NCBI GenBank assembly: GCA_001513025.1
Contig: LFRZ01000149.1
Coordinates: 1 to 64,000 of the forward strand
DNA length: 64,000 bases
Reading direction: 5' to 3'
Origin: Gammaproteobacteria bacterium DTU037
Lineage (GTDB): Bacteria > Pseudomonadota > Gammaproteobacteria > Pseudomonadales > Pseudomonadaceae
Below are positions 11,098 through 24,666 of this stretch, one piece after another. Below the pieces are notes generated by a model that made no database searches, was not told the origin of the DNA, and worked only from the letters and a program-made list of their open reading frames with translations. Both the position numbers and the translations under genes were made by a program. Every line of letters starts with the position of its first letter. The first letter of the stretch is position 1.

Positions 11098-11133
11098 ATC
11101 AAGCCTTGCTGTTATACGCTAGCAAGGCTTGAT
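11098..11133. terminator. Hairpin between convergent trmO and lolD
   Basis: ATCAAGCCTTGCT - 10-nt loop - AGCAAGGCTTGAT, 13-bp perfect stem. Confidence 0.65.
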
Positions 11134-11137
11134 TGGC

Positions 11138-11842
11138 TTACTGTGCAGGAAGGTCTTTAGCCACAGGAATTAAACGGCCATTTTCAAGCGTTAAGATGCG
11201 ATCCATTTGTTGCGCCAAAGCAGGGTCGTGAGTCACTACAAGAAACGCTGTGCCCAGTGAAACCGACAATTCTAAAATCAATTCTTGGATGGTTTGCGCC
11301 GTTGTACGATCGAGGTTACCAGTTGGCTCATCGAGTAGCACCAGCTTTGGCTGATTGACCAAGGCCCGAGCAATCGCCACACGCTGACGCTCGCCGCCGG
11401 ATAACTCTGAGGGTTTATGCTGCATACGCGTAGCAAGACCCACACGAGCCAATAAGGCCTCAGCACGCTGGCGTGCCTGTGCTACGGGTAACTTACTAAT
11501 CAGTAACGGCATGCAGACATTTTCGAGCGCACTAAACTCAGCCAGCAAGTGGTGAAACTGATAAACAAAACCCAGTGCGCGATTACGTAGTAAGCCACGA
11601 TTCTTTTCAGATAAGGCCGATAACTCTTCACCGGCTAACCAAACACTGCCTGTACTTGGCGTATCTAAACCACCAAGCATATTCAGCAAAGTGGTTTTTC
11701 CAGAACCAGAACTTCCAATAATAGCCACACGCTCACCTGGCTTGAGTAGCAACTCAACGCCTTGTAGCACATGCACTTCAGCAGGGCCTTCACTGTAGCT
11801 TTTGCCTAAGTTGCGGCATTCTAAAACAGCTTGATTACTCAT
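11138..11842 (-). CDS. lolD: Lipoprotein-releasing ABC transporter ATPase LolD
   Basis: Walker A '[18 protein letters not shown]', signature '[15 protein letters not shown]', followed by '[12 protein letters not shown]'. Confidence 0.93.
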   Translation of the reverse strand: MSNQAVLECRNLGKSYSEGPAEVHVLQGVELLLKPGERVAIIGSSGSGKTTLLNMLGGLDTPSTGSVWLAGEELSALSEKNRGLLRNRALGFVYQFHHLLAEFSALENVCMPLLISKLPVAQARQRAEALLARVGLATRMQHKPSELSGGERQRVAIARALVNQPKLVLLDEPTGNLDRTTAQTIQELILELSVSLGTAFLVVTHDPALAQQMDRILTLENGRLIPVAKDLPAQ

Positions 11843-13082
11843 AACGCAAAGCCTCCGCAGGTTCAGTACGTGAAGCACGCCACGCAGGGTATAAAGTGGC
11901 TAAAAAGCTCATTAACAAGGCCGCACCGCAGATCATTAGCACATCACTGCTGCGTAATTCAGAGGGCAAGTAACTGATAAAATACACATCAGAACTTAAG
12001 AACTGGTGGCCAAAAAACTGCTCTAAAGCGGCGACCCAAGTCGTTACATTCAGTGCACTGATCACACCTAAAACACCACCAATCAAGGTACCTACGACGC
12101 CAATCAGCGAACCTTGCACCATAAAGATCGCCATTATTTGTCCGGGCGAAGCACCTAAAGTACGCAAAATAGCGATATCAGCTTTTTTATCTGTCACCAC
12201 CATAACCAAGGTAGAAATAATATTAAACGCCGCCACCGCCACAATCAGCAGCAAGAGTAAAGCAATCATGGTTTTTTCCATTTGAATCGCTTGGAATAGA
12301 TTACCGTGGCTGCGCGTCCAATCGCGCGGATGTAAATCACTGTCAGGCATACTGTTGGCAATTTCCCAGGCCACGCGCGGCGCATCAAATAAGTTATCCA
12401 GTTTTAAGCGGATGCCCTCCACTTGATTGGGCTGCCAGCGTGATAAACGCGCGGCATCTTCAATATGAATCAGCGCCAAGGAGCTGTCTAATTCAGCGCC
12501 AACTTTAAACACTCCGACAACGGTAAAGCGCTTTAAACGCGGAAATACACCCGCAGGGGTGATCGAGGCTTCAGGCAAAACAAAGGTTAACTTTTCGCCA
12601 ACGGATGCATTAAACATCGCCGCTGTTTGCTGGCCAATCACAATACCAAACTCGCCACTTTGCAAGGCCTCTAAACTGCCTTCCACCATATGCTCACTAA
12701 TAATTGAGACATTTTTTTCCGCACTGGGCAGCACGCCATTGACCAGCACCGGTTGTACGCTACCACTGTGGGTCAGCATGCCCTGTAACTGGGTAAAGGG
12801 CGCAACCGCAACCACCTCAGGATGCTCTAGCACCTGACCGCCAACCTGATGCCAGTCATCCAGCGGTGTATAAGAGCTGACGGTGGCATGCGGTACCATC
12901 CCGAGAATTCGGGTACGCAGTTCACGGTCAAATCCATTCATCACGGACAAGACTAAAATCATTACCAGTACGCCCAAGGCCAAGCCAACCATGGAAGTTA
13001 AAGAAATAAAAGAGATAAAATGATTGCGTCGTTTGGCTCGCGTATAGCGCATACCAATAAATAGAGCTAAAGGTCGAAACAT
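11835..13082 (-). CDS. lolC: Lipoprotein-releasing ABC transporter permease LolC/LolE family
   Basis: '[49 protein letters not shown]' N-terminus; adjacent to lolD. Confidence 0.88.
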   Translation of the reverse strand: MFRPLALFIGMRYTRAKRRNHFISFISLTSMVGLALGVLVMILVLSVMNGFDRELRTRILGMVPHATVSSYTPLDDWHQVGGQVLEHPEVVAVAPFTQLQGMLTHSGSVQPVLVNGVLPSAEKNVSIISEHMVEGSLEALQSGEFGIVIGQQTAAMFNASVGEKLTFVLPEASITPAGVFPRLKRFTVVGVFKVGAELDSSLALIHIEDAARLSRWQPNQVEGIRLKLDNLFDAPRVAWEIANSMPDSDLHPRDWTRSHGNLFQAIQMEKTMIALLLLLIVAVAAFNIISTLVMVVTDKKADIAILRTLGASPGQIMAIFMVQGSLIGVVGTLIGGVLGVISALNVTTWVAALEQFFGHQFLSSDVYFISYLPSELRSSDVLMICGAALLMSFLATLYPAWRASRTEPAEALRYE

Positions 13083-13173
13083 AATGGCTACATTCACAGA
13101 AAAGATTCAATAGGTTGGCAGTGTCTTGCGTGCCGATTTACACTCTGACCTTCATTGCCGCTATGGGTTCGTT

Positions 13174-13299
13174 ATGTCCATACAAGATAGCGAAGATCGC
13201 CGCGAATACTATCGCATTGACGATCAAATCGCACTGCAAATTCGTTATCCAGCGTGCCACACTGACGACCTCATGCCAAACACCATCTGCCAACGTTGA
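13174..13299 (+). pseudogene. Truncated PilZ-domain protein (41 aa remaining)
   Basis: MSIQDSEDRREYYRIDDQIALQIRYPACHTDDLMPNTICQR* matches the N-terminal 'RReyyRid' type of PilZ proteins; premature TGA. Confidence 0.5.
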
Positions 13300-13418
13300 T
13301 AGCGGACGCTAAAGCTGGCACGGCTGATTCATTGGCTCTACGCAAGATGTTCTTTGTATTGAACACATCGCAGAGTGCTCAACATTAGATCCTCCTCACC
13401 GCTCAGGATATCGCTGAT

Positions 13419-14141
13419 ATGACTCTTATTTACGGCCATCGCGGCGCACGCGGTCAAGCCCCAGAAAACACCTTGGCCAGCTTCCAAGCCTGTTTAAAAA
13501 CTGGCGTGACCCGTTGCGAACTGGATTTACATCTATCGCTAGATGGGCAGTTGATGGTGATACATGACGCTACTTTAAAACGCACCACAGGCCGGCGCGG
13601 CACAGTCAGCCAATATACCGCGGCGCAACTAATGCAAATGGATGCCCGGCACAATACCCTGCCATGGCCAACCGCCTGCCCTATTCCCAGCCTTGAACAG
13701 TTGTTTGCGCAGTGCCCGTTTGAGCATTGGCAACTTGAGGTTAAAGAAACCTCAAAATCTCGCGCAGCAGCTATAGTGCGTGCCATTGATCAGCTCAGCG
13801 CACGTTTTGCCGTGCAGGATAAAATTATTATGACCAGCAGCGCACGTACAGTATTACGCGCAGCACAACGCCTCACCCCACATCTAGCACGAGGGCTGGT
13901 GGCTGAATACGCATGGTTAGATCCCATAAAAACAGCGCAACGCTACGGCTGTAGCATGCTGGTATTAAAATCGACATTAGCCAATGAGCAGCGCCTAAGG
14001 AAAGCTCAGCAGGCAGGATTACATGTATCGGTATGGACAGTCAACGAGCCAGCGCTGATGCGCCGACTCGCTACGTATGGTGTAGACAGTCTGATTACTG
14101 ACTTTCCCGGTTTGGCCATTGCCACCCTTGAGAATCACTGA
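13419..14141 (+). CDS. Glycerophosphodiester phosphodiesterase family protein
   Basis: 'IYGHRGARGQAPENTLASFQAC', 'ELDLHLSLDGQLMVIHD' GDPD motifs. Confidence 0.9.
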   Translation: MTLIYGHRGARGQAPENTLASFQACLKTGVTRCELDLHLSLDGQLMVIHDATLKRTTGRRGTVSQYTAAQLMQMDARHNTLPWPTACPIPSLEQLFAQCPFEHWQLEVKETSKSRAAAIVRAIDQLSARFAVQDKIIMTSSARTVLRAAQRLTPHLARGLVAEYAWLDPIKTAQRYGCSMLVLKSTLANEQRLRKAQQAGLHVSVWTVNEPALMRRLATYGVDSLITDFPGLAIATLENH

Positions 14142-14192
14142 AACGCTGTTCCAAAAAGGCTCCGACCGAATCAGGCCACTGGCCGGAGCCGC

Positions 14193-15584
14193 TTAAAAAA
14201 TCCGGTTCAAGCCATCGTAAGCGGCGACGCGATAGGCTTCGGCCATAGTTGGGAAGTTAAACGTGGTATTAATAAAATACTTTAACGTATTGGCTTCGCC
14301 TGGCTGATTCATAATCGCCTGACCAATATGGACAATTTCTGAGGCTTGGTAGCCAAAGCAATGCACACCCAAAATGGCTAAGGTTTCGCGGTGGAATAAG
14401 ATTTTCAACATGCCCACCGGCTCGTTAGATATCTGCGCACGCGCCATACTTTTGAAGAAGGCTTTACCCACTTCATAAGGTACTTTAGCTTCCGTCAATT
14501 CACGCTCAGTTTTACCAATCGAGCTGATTTCCGGAATGGTGTAAATACCGGTTGGTACATCATCAACAAAGTGCCAGCTGTCATCGTCGATAATATTGCC
14601 AGCCGCCGAACGACCTTGATCATAGGCAGCACTGGCCAGACTCGGCCAGCCAATCACATCACCGGCGGCATAAATATTGGGCACGCTGGTGCGGTAGAAC
14701 TGATCCACATCAACTTGGCCACGGCTATTGGCGGTCAAGCCGACGTTTTCCAAGCTAAGCTGGTCAGTATTACCGGTGCGGCCATTACACCATAAGAAGC
14801 CATCTGCTTTGATTTTCTTGCCGGATTTCAGATGCAGAATCACACCTTTATCCACACCTTCCACCCGCTCATATTCTTCATTGTGGCGAATCAAGACATT
14901 GTTATTGCGCAAATGGTAACTCAGCGCATCAGAAATCTCGTCATCCAAGAAGCTCAGCAGCTGATTGCGGTTATCAATGAGATCAACCAATACGCCTAAA
15001 CCACTAAAAATTGACGCATATTCGCAACCAATCACTCCTGCTCCGTAAATAATCAAACGGCGCGGTGTATGGCTCAAGCTTAGAATGGTATCGCTGTCGT
15101 AAATACGTGGGTGATTGAAGTCAACATCGGCTGGGCGGTACGGGCGCGAGCCGGTGGCAATGATAATTTCATTCGCCACCAACTTTTCAACACGGCTGGG
15201 CCCCACCACATCAATGCTGTGTTCATCAGCAAAGCTCGCCGTTCCAAAATACACATCAATACGGTTGCGTGCATAGTAACTGGTACGTGATGCCACTTGA
15301 CGCTCAATCACACTTTCTGCGTTTTTTAATACGTCAGGAAAGGAAAACCAACGTGGCTCACCAATTTGACGGAACATGGCACTGGTATTAAAACGTAAAA
15401 TCTGACGCACAGAATGGCGCAAAGCTTTCGAAGGGATGGTACCTAAGTGCGTACTATTACCACCTAAGACACCACGGCTTTCTACAACAGCAACTTTACG
15501 ACCTGCTTTGGCAGCATTCATTGCTGCGCCCTCGCCTGCAGGCCCTGAACCCAGAATAACTACATCATAATTGTAAACTGCCAT
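14193..15584 (-). CDS. sthA: Soluble pyridine nucleotide transhydrogenase
   Basis: 463 aa, '[30 protein letters not shown]', '[20 protein letters not shown]' (no redox-active disulphide, as in SthA). Confidence 0.93.
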   Translation of the reverse strand: MAVYNYDVVILGSGPAGEGAAMNAAKAGRKVAVVESRGVLGGNSTHLGTIPSKALRHSVRQILRFNTSAMFRQIGEPRWFSFPDVLKNAESVIERQVASRTSYYARNRIDVYFGTASFADEHSIDVVGPSRVEKLVANEIIIATGSRPYRPADVDFNHPRIYDSDTILSLSHTPRRLIIYGAGVIGCEYASIFSGLGVLVDLIDNRNQLLSFLDDEISDALSYHLRNNNVLIRHNEEYERVEGVDKGVILHLKSGKKIKADGFLWCNGRTGNTDQLSLENVGLTANSRGQVDVDQFYRTSVPNIYAAGDVIGWPSLASAAYDQGRSAAGNIIDDDSWHFVDDVPTGIYTIPEISSIGKTERELTEAKVPYEVGKAFFKSMARAQISNEPVGMLKILFHRETLAILGVHCFGYQASEIVHIGQAIMNQPGEANTLKYFINTTFNFPTMAEAYRVAAYDGLNRIF

Positions 15585-15599
15585 TTGGACTCCTTCACA

Positions 15600-15637
15600 A
15601 TATGCTCAGTCTCCAAAAGGCGGAGACTGCAGCATAT
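15600..15637 (-). terminator. Hairpin between nqrM and sthA (both minus strand)
   Basis: ATATGCTCAGTCTCC - loop - GGAGACTG(C)AGCATAT. Confidence 0.6.
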
Positions 15638-15685
15638 TTACAAAATAAATTGGCTTATTCAGCCAGCATAACGAGCGTCAAGCAA

Positions 15686-15904
15686 TTAGCGCTTGGTCGC
15701 GTCATAGCTTTGCGCCGCACTCACTTCATCGCACTTCTCGCGCACGCCACCACAAATAGAGCACTCTTTTTCAATACCTAAGTTGGCAATCCCGCCGCAC
15801 GATCCGGCGATGGGTCGACGTCCAGCTAAAACTCCAGCCGACATCCCCAATACAACCAATAACATCACGGCAAATACGACGATAAATAACATAAACCCAC
15901 TCAC
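15686..15904 (-). CDS. nqrM: Na+-NQR maturation factor NqrM
   Basis: 72 aa, one TM then 'GSCGGIANLGIEKECSICGG' cysteine motif; located after apbE in the nqr operon. Confidence 0.88.
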   Translation of the reverse strand: MSGFMLFIVVFAVMLLVVLGMSAGVLAGRRPIAGSCGGIANLGIEKECSICGGVREKCDEVSAAQSYDATKR

Positions 15905-16935
15905 TGCTGACCCCCTTCAGGAAACATCCTGGAAAACTCTGAGCTGACTTGCGTGGTAAAGCCTTGATCGGCATGCATAATAAAAAAAGCAGCAATGTTG
16001 TGCTCTTCTGCAAAAGCCAAGCCGCGTTCAGGCCCAAGAACTAATAACAGTGTACCCAATCCATCAGCATGCAAGGCGGATCGATCGACCACAGTAACCG
16101 ACGCCAGTCGATGGCTGATCGGCGCACCGGCTTGCGGATCAATGGTATGCGAGAAACGTATACCATTTTCCTCAAAGTAGTTGCGGTAATCACCTGAGGT
16201 ATTGACGCCATAGCCATCAATTTCAAGTACGCGCTGGATCACCCGCTGACCATCACCTAACGGCTGCTCCATGGCGATACGCCAAGGCGAACCATCGGGC
16301 TTGCGCCCTTTAGCAATCAGCTCGCCGGTGACTTCAACCATGTAACTGTCAATCTTGAGTGCTGCAAAACGCTCACTGATACGATCAACCGTATAACCTG
16401 CAGCAATGCTATTGAATTCAACCTGCACGTCAGCATCTTTGCACAGCTGGTCATCGACTAGGCGCAGATACTGATAACCCACTTTAGCTTTTGCTTGAGC
16501 AATGGCTTCAGCGCTTGGCACCTGCTTGCCACGTGCTTGTGGGCCAAAGCCCCATAGGTTTAGCAACGGCCCTAAGGTCAAATCAAAGGCACCATCACTG
16601 AGTTGTGACAGCTCAATACCATACTGAACCAAATCCAGCACAGGCTGTGGCATCGGCATACAGGTATTGACTGGAGATTGGTTAAAGCGAGCGATATTCG
16701 AATCTAAGCGGTAGGTCGACATTTGTCGGTCGACCTCATCCAAAATGCTTTGCACTTCAACACCCACAGCATCTGCTGCAGGTGTTGTCGCGTTATAGAC
16801 ATACTTGATGGTGAAGGTGCTGCCCATCGTGGGACCGGACAGCTCTTCGATACGCTCAGCGTTGCTATCGCAACCACTGAGCGCTACAGCCAATAGTGAA
16901 ACTAGACACGCTCCCTGCAACAGGTTGCGTAGCAT
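15901..16935 (-). CDS. apbE: FAD:protein FMN transferase ApbE
   Basis: Lipoprotein signal 'LLAVALSGCDSN', 'GPTMGSTFTIKY', 'FNSIAAGYTVDRI', 'HTIDPQAGAPISH'. Confidence 0.92.
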   Translation of the reverse strand: MLRNLLQGACLVSLLAVALSGCDSNAERIEELSGPTMGSTFTIKYVYNATTPAADAVGVEVQSILDEVDRQMSTYRLDSNIARFNQSPVNTCMPMPQPVLDLVQYGIELSQLSDGAFDLTLGPLLNLWGFGPQARGKQVPSAEAIAQAKAKVGYQYLRLVDDQLCKDADVQVEFNSIAAGYTVDRISERFAALKIDSYMVEVTGELIAKGRKPDGSPWRIAMEQPLGDGQRVIQRVLEIDGYGVNTSGDYRNYFEENGIRFSHTIDPQAGAPISHRLASVTVVDRSALHADGLGTLLLVLGPERGLAFAEEHNIAAFFIMHADQGFTTQVSSEFSRMFPEGGQQ

Positions 16936-16936
16936 A

Positions 16937-18160
16937 TTAGCCTCCAAAGTCATCAAGTAAGATATTCTCAGGCTCTACACCTAAGTTTTCTAACAGGTTC
17001 ACCACTGCTTTATTCATCATTGGCGGACCACACATATAGAACTCGCAATCTTCTGGTGCTGGATGGTCTTTCAAGTAGTTCTCATAGAGAACGTTATGGA
17101 TAAATCCAGTTGGACCTGTCCAATTGTCTTCCGGCAATGGGTCAGATAAGGCCAAGTGCCAAGTGAAGTTTGGGTTCTCTGCTTGCAGTTTATCGTATTC
17201 TTCAACATAGAAGGCTTCACGCATTGAGCGCGCGCCATACCAAAAGCTGATTTTACGCGTAGTGTGCAAACGTTTGAGTTGGTCAAAGATGTGCGAACGC
17301 ATCGGTGCCATACCTGCACCACCACCGACAAAGACCATTTCTGCCTCGGTATCTTTAGCAAAGAATTCACCAAAGGGGCCGTACACAGTCACTTTATCGC
17401 CCGGTTTTAAGCTAAACACCCATGACGACATAATCCCCGCAGGCAAATCATCACGACCTGGTGGCGGTGTGGCCACACGGATATTAAACTTAACAATACC
17501 CTTTTCATCGGGATAGTTCGCCATGGAGTAAGCGCGAATGGTTGATTCAGTGACGGTCGAGCTGTAACGCCAAATATCGAACTTATCCCAGTCTGCATGG
17601 AACTCTGGCTGGATATCAAAATCCTTGTAATGCACCACGTGTGGCGGGCATTCCAACTGCACATAACCACCCGCGCGGAAGTTTACATCCTCGCCGTCAG
17701 GAATACGCAAGGTCAGCTCTTTAATAAAGGTCGCCACGTTCGGGTTGGATTCAACCGTACATTCCCATTTCTTAACCCCAAAAATTTCTTCTGGGATTTC
17801 AATGTCCATGTCCTGTTTAACCGCAACCTGACACGACAAGCGCCAACCTTCTTTTCCTTCACGCTTAGTAAAGTGCGACTCTTCAGTGGGCAGCATTTCA
17901 CCGCCACCACTGTTAATTACACACTTACACTGTGCACAGGTACCACCACCACCACAGGCGGAGGATAGGAAAATATTGTTGCCCGCTAGGGTTTGCAGCA
18001 ACTTACCACCAGCCGGCACGGTAATGCTGCGTTCGCCGTTGATGTTAATGGTCACATCACCATCGGATACGAGACGCGCACGAGCGATAAGAATCATCAC
18101 TACCAGAGCAAGAACGATCGCGGTGAACATGCCAATAGCGAGAAAAATCTCGAAATTCAT
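16937..18160 (-). CDS. nqrF: Na+-translocating NADH-quinone reductase subunit F
   Basis: 2Fe-2S ferredoxin motif '[14 protein letters not shown]', FAD/NAD reductase domain. Confidence 0.96.
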   Translation of the reverse strand: MNFEIFLAIGMFTAIVLALVVMILIARARLVSDGDVTININGERSITVPAGGKLLQTLAGNNIFLSSACGGGGTCAQCKCVINSGGGEMLPTEESHFTKREGKEGWRLSCQVAVKQDMDIEIPEEIFGVKKWECTVESNPNVATFIKELTLRIPDGEDVNFRAGGYVQLECPPHVVHYKDFDIQPEFHADWDKFDIWRYSSTVTESTIRAYSMANYPDEKGIVKFNIRVATPPPGRDDLPAGIMSSWVFSLKPGDKVTVYGPFGEFFAKDTEAEMVFVGGGAGMAPMRSHIFDQLKRLHTTRKISFWYGARSMREAFYVEEYDKLQAENPNFTWHLALSDPLPEDNWTGPTGFIHNVLYENYLKDHPAPEDCEFYMCGPPMMNKAVVNLLENLGVEPENILLDDFGG

Positions 18161-18173
18161 TACTCGCTACTCC

Positions 18174-18782
18174 TTACAGTTGAACGCCAGAGAATGACAT
18201 AAAGCCCAATGACATCAAACCAATCGTAATAAAGGTGATGCCCAGTCCTTGCAGACCTTGTGGCACATCGCTGTATTTTAGTTTTTCACGAATCGCGGCC
18301 AATAACGCAATGGCTAACGCCCAAGAGAAACCTGAGCCTAAACCGTAGACGGTACTTTCTGCGAAGTTGTAATCACGCTCGACCATAAACAAGGTACCGC
18401 CCATAATGGCGCAGTTTACTGTGATCAAGGGCAAGAACACCCCCAACGCGTTGTACAGCGCCGGCACATACTTATCGAGCAGCATTTCTAGAATTTGCAC
18501 AATCGCCGCAATTACGCCGATATAGCTGAGCAAACCTAAGAAGCTTAAATCAACGTCAGGCATACCAGCCCAAGCCAAGGCGCCATCTTTAAGTAAATAG
18601 GTGTAAATCAGGTTGTTGGCCGGCACTGTAATCGCCTGCACCACCACAACTGCAATACCTAGACCAATCGCGGTTTCCACTTTTTTGGAAATCGCAATAA
18701 AGGTACACATACCCAAGAAAAACGCCAAAGCCATGTTTTCAACAAAAACGGCTTTAACAAATAAGCTGATGTAATGTTCCAT
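18174..18782 (-). CDS. nqrE: Na+-NQR subunit E
   Basis: 202 aa membrane protein '[28 protein letters not shown]'. Confidence 0.96.
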   Translation of the reverse strand: MEHYISLFVKAVFVENMALAFFLGMCTFIAISKKVETAIGLGIAVVVVQAITVPANNLIYTYLLKDGALAWAGMPDVDLSFLGLLSYIGVIAAIVQILEMLLDKYVPALYNALGVFLPLITVNCAIMGGTLFMVERDYNFAESTVYGLGSGFSWALAIALLAAIREKLKYSDVPQGLQGLGITFITIGLMSLGFMSFSGVQL

Positions 18783-19450
18783 CAGTACGCCTCCTTCTCT
18801 TGGGAATGCGCGGCAATGCGAAAGTCAGGCTTTTCCAGCTGTTCTTTTTTCCACATGCGTAATCCCCAGATAATCAGACCAATTAAGAAGAATGCCGACG
18901 GCGGTAACAGCAACATACCGTTGGGTAAGTACCAGCCACCATCATTGACCACAGGAAGAATGGTGTACCCCATCAGCTTACCTGCGCCAAACAACTCACG
19001 GATAATACCTAAAACAATCAGCATCGCGCTGTAGCCTAAACCGTTACCAATACCGTCAAAGAATGACAGCGCCGGCGGGTTAGCCATGGCAAAGGCTTCG
19101 GCACGTCCCATCACAATACAGTTGGTGATAATCAAACCGACAAACACCGATAACTGCTTAGACAGTGAGTAGGCAAAAGCTTTGAGTACCTGATCAACCA
19201 CGATTACCAATGAGGCAATAATCACCATCTGCACAATCATTCGAATTGAACTGGGAATCTGCTTACGAATCATCGAGATAAACATACTCGAGAAGGCGGT
19301 TACCAAGGTTAAGGCAATCGACATCACCAGTGCAGTTTTCAGATTTGAAGTAACCGCCAAGGCCGAACAGATACCAAGGATCTGTAAGCCAATTGGGTTG
19401 TTATTAAAAATCGGATCAAGCAATACTTGTTTAATTGTTGGCTGTGACAT
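18782..19450 (-). CDS. nqrD: Na+-NQR subunit D
   Basis: 222 aa, '[34 protein letters not shown]'. Confidence 0.96.
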   Translation of the reverse strand: MSQPTIKQVLLDPIFNNNPIGLQILGICSALAVTSNLKTALVMSIALTLVTAFSSMFISMIRKQIPSSIRMIVQMVIIASLVIVVDQVLKAFAYSLSKQLSVFVGLIITNCIVMGRAEAFAMANPPALSFFDGIGNGLGYSAMLIVLGIIRELFGAGKLMGYTILPVVNDGGWYLPNGMLLLPPSAFFLIGLIIWGLRMWKKEQLEKPDFRIAAHSQEKEAY

Positions 19451-19452
19451 GC

Positions 19453-20241
19453 TTAAGCCTCCCCAGCACGTAAATGCTCAATAAAGCTACCAAAGCCATT
19501 TTCACCCAGCCAGAACTGCACTAAGTGAGTGACGCCATTGCTGGTCAAAGTTGCACCAGCGAGGCCATCGACTTGATTAATAGCCGTTGCACTGTTCTGA
19601 TCAACGTTGCCTTTAATAACGCGAAGGGCCACTTGATCCTTGCTGTTAAATAGGTTTTTGCCTAACCACAGAGCACGCCACTTTGGATTATCCACTTCAC
19701 CACCCAAACCTGGGGTTTCACCATGCTGGTAAAAACCAAAGCCGGCAACCGTATTGAGGTCGCCTTTCACCGCAATAAAGCCATGCAGGGTTGACCACAA
19801 GCCGTAGCCGCGGACAGGAATGATTAAAGTATCCAGCTGACCCTCATGTTCAACGATATACACCGTGCTATAACGCTCACGACGTTTGATCGAAGCAATA
19901 TCTTCAGAGCCGCTTAGCACTTTAGAAATGGCAGGGTCTTTAGATGACGCCAAGGGATCAAAGGTAATAGGGTTCTGCGCATCAGAAAATTTACCGGTTT
20001 CTAAGTCGACAACCCGTGCCTTAATCTGCTGGTCGAACATTTGTTTGACTTGACTACTGGAGAGACTCGCGTCACCCAGTCCTGCAATCGCTAGAATACT
20101 GCGCTGCTTATCCAGCAAACGGTTTTCAATTTGAATGGGGCGCAGAGCAACCGCTGCTCCTGCCACAAACACTGAACACACCAAGCACACCAATAAGGCG
20201 ACGGTGAGTGTGCGTGCGGTTGATTCTCTTTGACTAGACAT
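19453..20241 (-). CDS. nqrC: Na+-NQR subunit C
   Basis: FMN-binding motif '[13 protein letters not shown]' near the C-terminus; start set at [12 protein letters not shown]. Confidence 0.95.
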   Translation of the reverse strand: MSSQRESTARTLTVALLVCLVCSVFVAGAAVALRPIQIENRLLDKQRSILAIAGLGDASLSSSQVKQMFDQQIKARVVDLETGKFSDAQNPITFDPLASSKDPAISKVLSGSEDIASIKRRERYSTVYIVEHEGQLDTLIIPVRGYGLWSTLHGFIAVKGDLNTVAGFGFYQHGETPGLGGEVDNPKWRALWLGKNLFNSKDQVALRVIKGNVDQNSATAINQVDGLAGATLTSNGVTHLVQFWLGENGFGSFIEHLRAGEA

Positions 20242-21445
20242 TGCGCGCCAGCCTCCGCTTGATATTGGCCTGAACAACAAAATGGTCAATTAATGGTGCA
20301 CACAAGTTGGCAAACAAAATCGCCAACATCATGCCTTCAGGGAACGCTGGGTTCACCACACGGATCAACACCACCATCACACCAATCAATGCACCAAAAA
20401 TCCATTTACCGGTATTGGTCATTGACGCCGAGACAGGGTCCGTCGCCATAAAGATCATACCGAAAGCAAAACCACCGACAACCAAGTGCCAGTACCACGG
20501 CATGGCAAACAGCGGATTGGTCTCTGAACCCAGCATATTGAACAGCATGCTTAAAGCAATCATGCCGATCATCACACCGGCAACAATGCGCCATGCAGCA
20601 ATACGCATAATCAGCAGCACTGCACCACCGATAAAGATCGCCAGAGTACTGGTTTCACCCACCGAACCGTGCACTTTACCGATAAAGGCATCCATCCAGG
20701 TGACACCTGAACCGATAACCTGCTCAATGCCACCGGCGGCCGCTAGACTCAAGGACGTTGCACCTGCGAAACCATCAACAGCGGTCCACACGGCATCACC
20801 AGAGAGTTGCGCTGGATAAGCAAAGAATAAGAAGGCGCGACCCGCCAATGCTGGGTTTAAGAAGTTTTTACCGGTACCACCAAACACTTCTTTAGCAATC
20901 ACCACACCGAAGCTGATACCCATGGCCACTTGCCATAAAGGAATGCTTGGCGGCAGGATTAGCGCAAAAAGGATTGAGGTCACGAAGAAACCTTCGTTGA
21001 TTTCATGGCCGCGGATCGAAGCAAACAATACTTCCCAGAACCCGCCGACAACGAAAGCCACCATATAGATAGGCACAAACCAAGTAGCACCTTGGATTAT
21101 ATTGTCCCACATACTGCCGGGATCAAAGCCTGCCAGCATGCCGGTTAAGGCCATGCGCCAGCCTTCTTGCGCAGTAAGTAACTCAGGATTGGCTTCAAAA
21201 ATGACGTTGGCTTGGTAACCAATATTCCACATACCAAAGAACATCGCTGGGAACGCACACAACCACACAGTGATCATAATACGCTTCAGGTCGACCCCAT
21301 CACGCACGTGCGCAGTGGTTTTAGTAACGCTACTGGGGCGGTAGAAAATGGTGTCTGCTGCCTCATACAAGGCATACCACTTTTCGTACTTGCCGCCTTT
21401 TTCAAAGTTGTGTTCGATCTTATCAAGGAATGCACGAAGACCCAT
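20234..21445 (-). CDS. nqrB: Na+-NQR subunit B
   Basis: 403 aa; '[16 protein letters not shown]' FMN site; '[29 protein letters not shown]'. Confidence 0.96.
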   Translation of the reverse strand: MGLRAFLDKIEHNFEKGGKYEKWYALYEAADTIFYRPSSVTKTTAHVRDGVDLKRIMITVWLCAFPAMFFGMWNIGYQANVIFEANPELLTAQEGWRMALTGMLAGFDPGSMWDNIIQGATWFVPIYMVAFVVGGFWEVLFASIRGHEINEGFFVTSILFALILPPSIPLWQVAMGISFGVVIAKEVFGGTGKNFLNPALAGRAFLFFAYPAQLSGDAVWTAVDGFAGATSLSLAAAGGIEQVIGSGVTWMDAFIGKVHGSVGETSTLAIFIGGAVLLIMRIAAWRIVAGVMIGMIALSMLFNMLGSETNPLFAMPWYWHLVVGGFAFGMIFMATDPVSASMTNTGKWIFGALIGVMVVLIRVVNPAFPEGMMLAILFANLCAPLIDHFVVQANIKRRLARNV

Positions 21446-21448
21446 TGC

Positions 21449-22813
<1,365 letters not shown>

Positions 22814-23003
22814 TTAAAGTTATATCGAAACATCTGCTCAGTTCACCTATAAAAGCACAAACTGTGCGAGTGTCTCGACGTTAAAAAGTAATCCGTATGA
22901 TTATAAAGAGGCATGGTGGTGACTTGCCAGCCAAAAGGACAATTTTCTAAGAAATAGTCTTTTTAGTGCACGTCGCTCTCCATTCAAAAGTCGATAAAAA
23001 AAC

Positions 23004-23030
23004 AAAAGGGAGCCACAAGGGCTCCCTTTT
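23004..23030. terminator. Rho-independent terminator downstream of gap
   Basis: AAAAGGGAGCC-acaag-GGCTCCCTTTT; minus strand continues GTTTTTTT. Confidence 0.85.
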
Positions 23031-23059
23031 ATAGACAACGTTCAGCCTCACACCACCAC

Positions 23060-24508
23060 TTACTGTGGGAACGCAGGAGGATTGACGCCAGCGATTTCTT
23101 CCATCACTCGCACAACCTGACAGCTGTAACCGTACTCGTTATCATACCAAACATACAGGATGACACCATTCTCAGTGCAGATGGTCGCTTCCGCATCCAC
23201 TACACCGGCATGACGTGAACCAACGAAGTCTGTAGAAACCACTTCTTGTGAGCACACATAGTCAATTTGCTTTTGCAACTCAGAGTGCATCGCCATCTGA
23301 CGCAAGTACTCATTTACTTCTTCACGTGTTGTTCCGTTCTTAAGGTTTAAGTTAAGAATCGCCATAGACACGTTTGGCGTTGGTACACGGATCGCGTTAC
23401 CGGTCAGCTTACCTTTAAGAATCGGTAGTGCTTTTGCCGCAGCAGTCGCAGCACCCGTCTCAGTAATCACCATATTCAATGGCGCTGAACGACCACGACG
23501 ACTACCGGCGTGGAAGTTATCAATAAGGTTTTGGTCGTTCGTGTAAGAGTGCACGGTTTCAACGTGACCATTCACAATACCAAACTTGTCATTGATAGCT
23601 TTGAGCACTGGCACAATGGCGTTAGTGGTGCAGGAGGCAGCAGAAATAATTTTATCGTCTGCTGTGATTTCTGCATGGTTAATGCCGTGTACGATATTTT
23701 TCAGTGCACCTTTACCTGGAGCAGTCAGCACTACGCGCTCAATACCAGGGCACGCCAAATGTTGACTTAAGCCCTCTTCATCGCGCCAGCGACCAGTGTT
23801 ATCCACCAGTAACGCATCTTTAATTCCATACTGAGTGTAATCTACAGTTTTTGGATCACTGGAGTAAATGACTTGAATCAAATTGCCATTGACCGTCAGC
23901 GTGTTGCTTTCTTCATCAATCACGATGGTGCCGTCAAACGGACCATGCACAGAATCACGACGCAGTAAGCTGGCACGCTTGGCTAAATCGTTTTCCGCGC
24001 CTTTACGCACCACAATAGCGCGCAAGCGTAAGCCTTCACCGGCACCAGTTTTAGCGACTAAGATACGAGCTAATAAGCGACCAATACGGCCAAAACCGTA
24101 GAGCACAACATCAGTACCTTGGTGCTTATTGCTGTCGCGCTTACCTGCAACGCTGGCTAACTCATCACGCACAAACTGCTCAAGACTGCGACCCTTAGCT
24201 TCGGCGCTAAATTTAACAGCCATTTTACCCAAGTCAACAGAAGCACTACCGAGATCCATTTCGCTCATGATCTTCAGAATAGGGTATGTATCACGCACCG
24301 ACAGCTCAGAATCGTTACCTACACGGTGACGAGCAAAGCGGTGTGCTTTAAGAATTGCAATCACTGAACGGTTAATCAAGCCACGTCCATAAATCGACGT
24401 TACCACATTATTATTGCGGTACAGTTGGCCAACAAGCGGAATCATTGCCTCGGCAAGCGCTTCGCGATCAATCCATTCACTAAGACACTGGTCAGTCTTC
24501 TGAGTCAC
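23060..24508 (-). CDS. gap: Glyceraldehyde-3-phosphate dehydrogenase, N-terminally extended form (482 aa)
   Basis: 'SAASCTTNAIVPVLKAI' active site, 'VLYGFGRIGRLLARIL' NAD-binding motif, long N-terminal extension. Confidence 0.92.
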   Translation of the reverse strand: MTQKTDQCLSEWIDREALAEAMIPLVGQLYRNNNVVTSIYGRGLINRSVIAILKAHRFARHRVGNDSELSVRDTYPILKIMSEMDLGSASVDLGKMAVKFSAEAKGRSLEQFVRDELASVAGKRDSNKHQGTDVVLYGFGRIGRLLARILVAKTGAGEGLRLRAIVVRKGAENDLAKRASLLRRDSVHGPFDGTIVIDEESNTLTVNGNLIQVIYSSDPKTVDYTQYGIKDALLVDNTGRWRDEEGLSQHLACPGIERVVLTAPGKGALKNIVHGINHAEITADDKIISAASCTTNAIVPVLKAINDKFGIVNGHVETVHSYTNDQNLIDNFHAGSRRGRSAPLNMVITETGAATAAAKALPILKGKLTGNAIRVPTPNVSMAILNLNLKNGTTREEVNEYLRQMAMHSELQKQIDYVCSQEVVSTDFVGSRHAGVVDAEATICTENGVILYVWYDNEYGYSCQVVRVMEEIAGVNPPAFPQ

Positions 24509-24666
24509 GTGGAATACCTATTCAAGGGTTAAAAAAGAGCTACATTATCGACTGCAGAAACGAAAGCAGCAAGCTCTAAGCGTTCATTCTGTTGAAAACC
24601 TTATCTGGCGAGCCATTCAATAGCCCGTTACAATCGTCTCTTTTCTTGTTCATATAAGAGTTAGCC

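Noticed and set aside
20307-20819. 170-aa ORF antisense to nqrB
   Set aside because: Fully inside a confidently assigned gene on the opposite strand; low-complexity, no recognisable family
23060-24508. gap as an unusual fusion because of its 482-aa length
   Set aside because: N-terminally extended GAPDH of this type is known in pseudomonads next to mfd; ordinary
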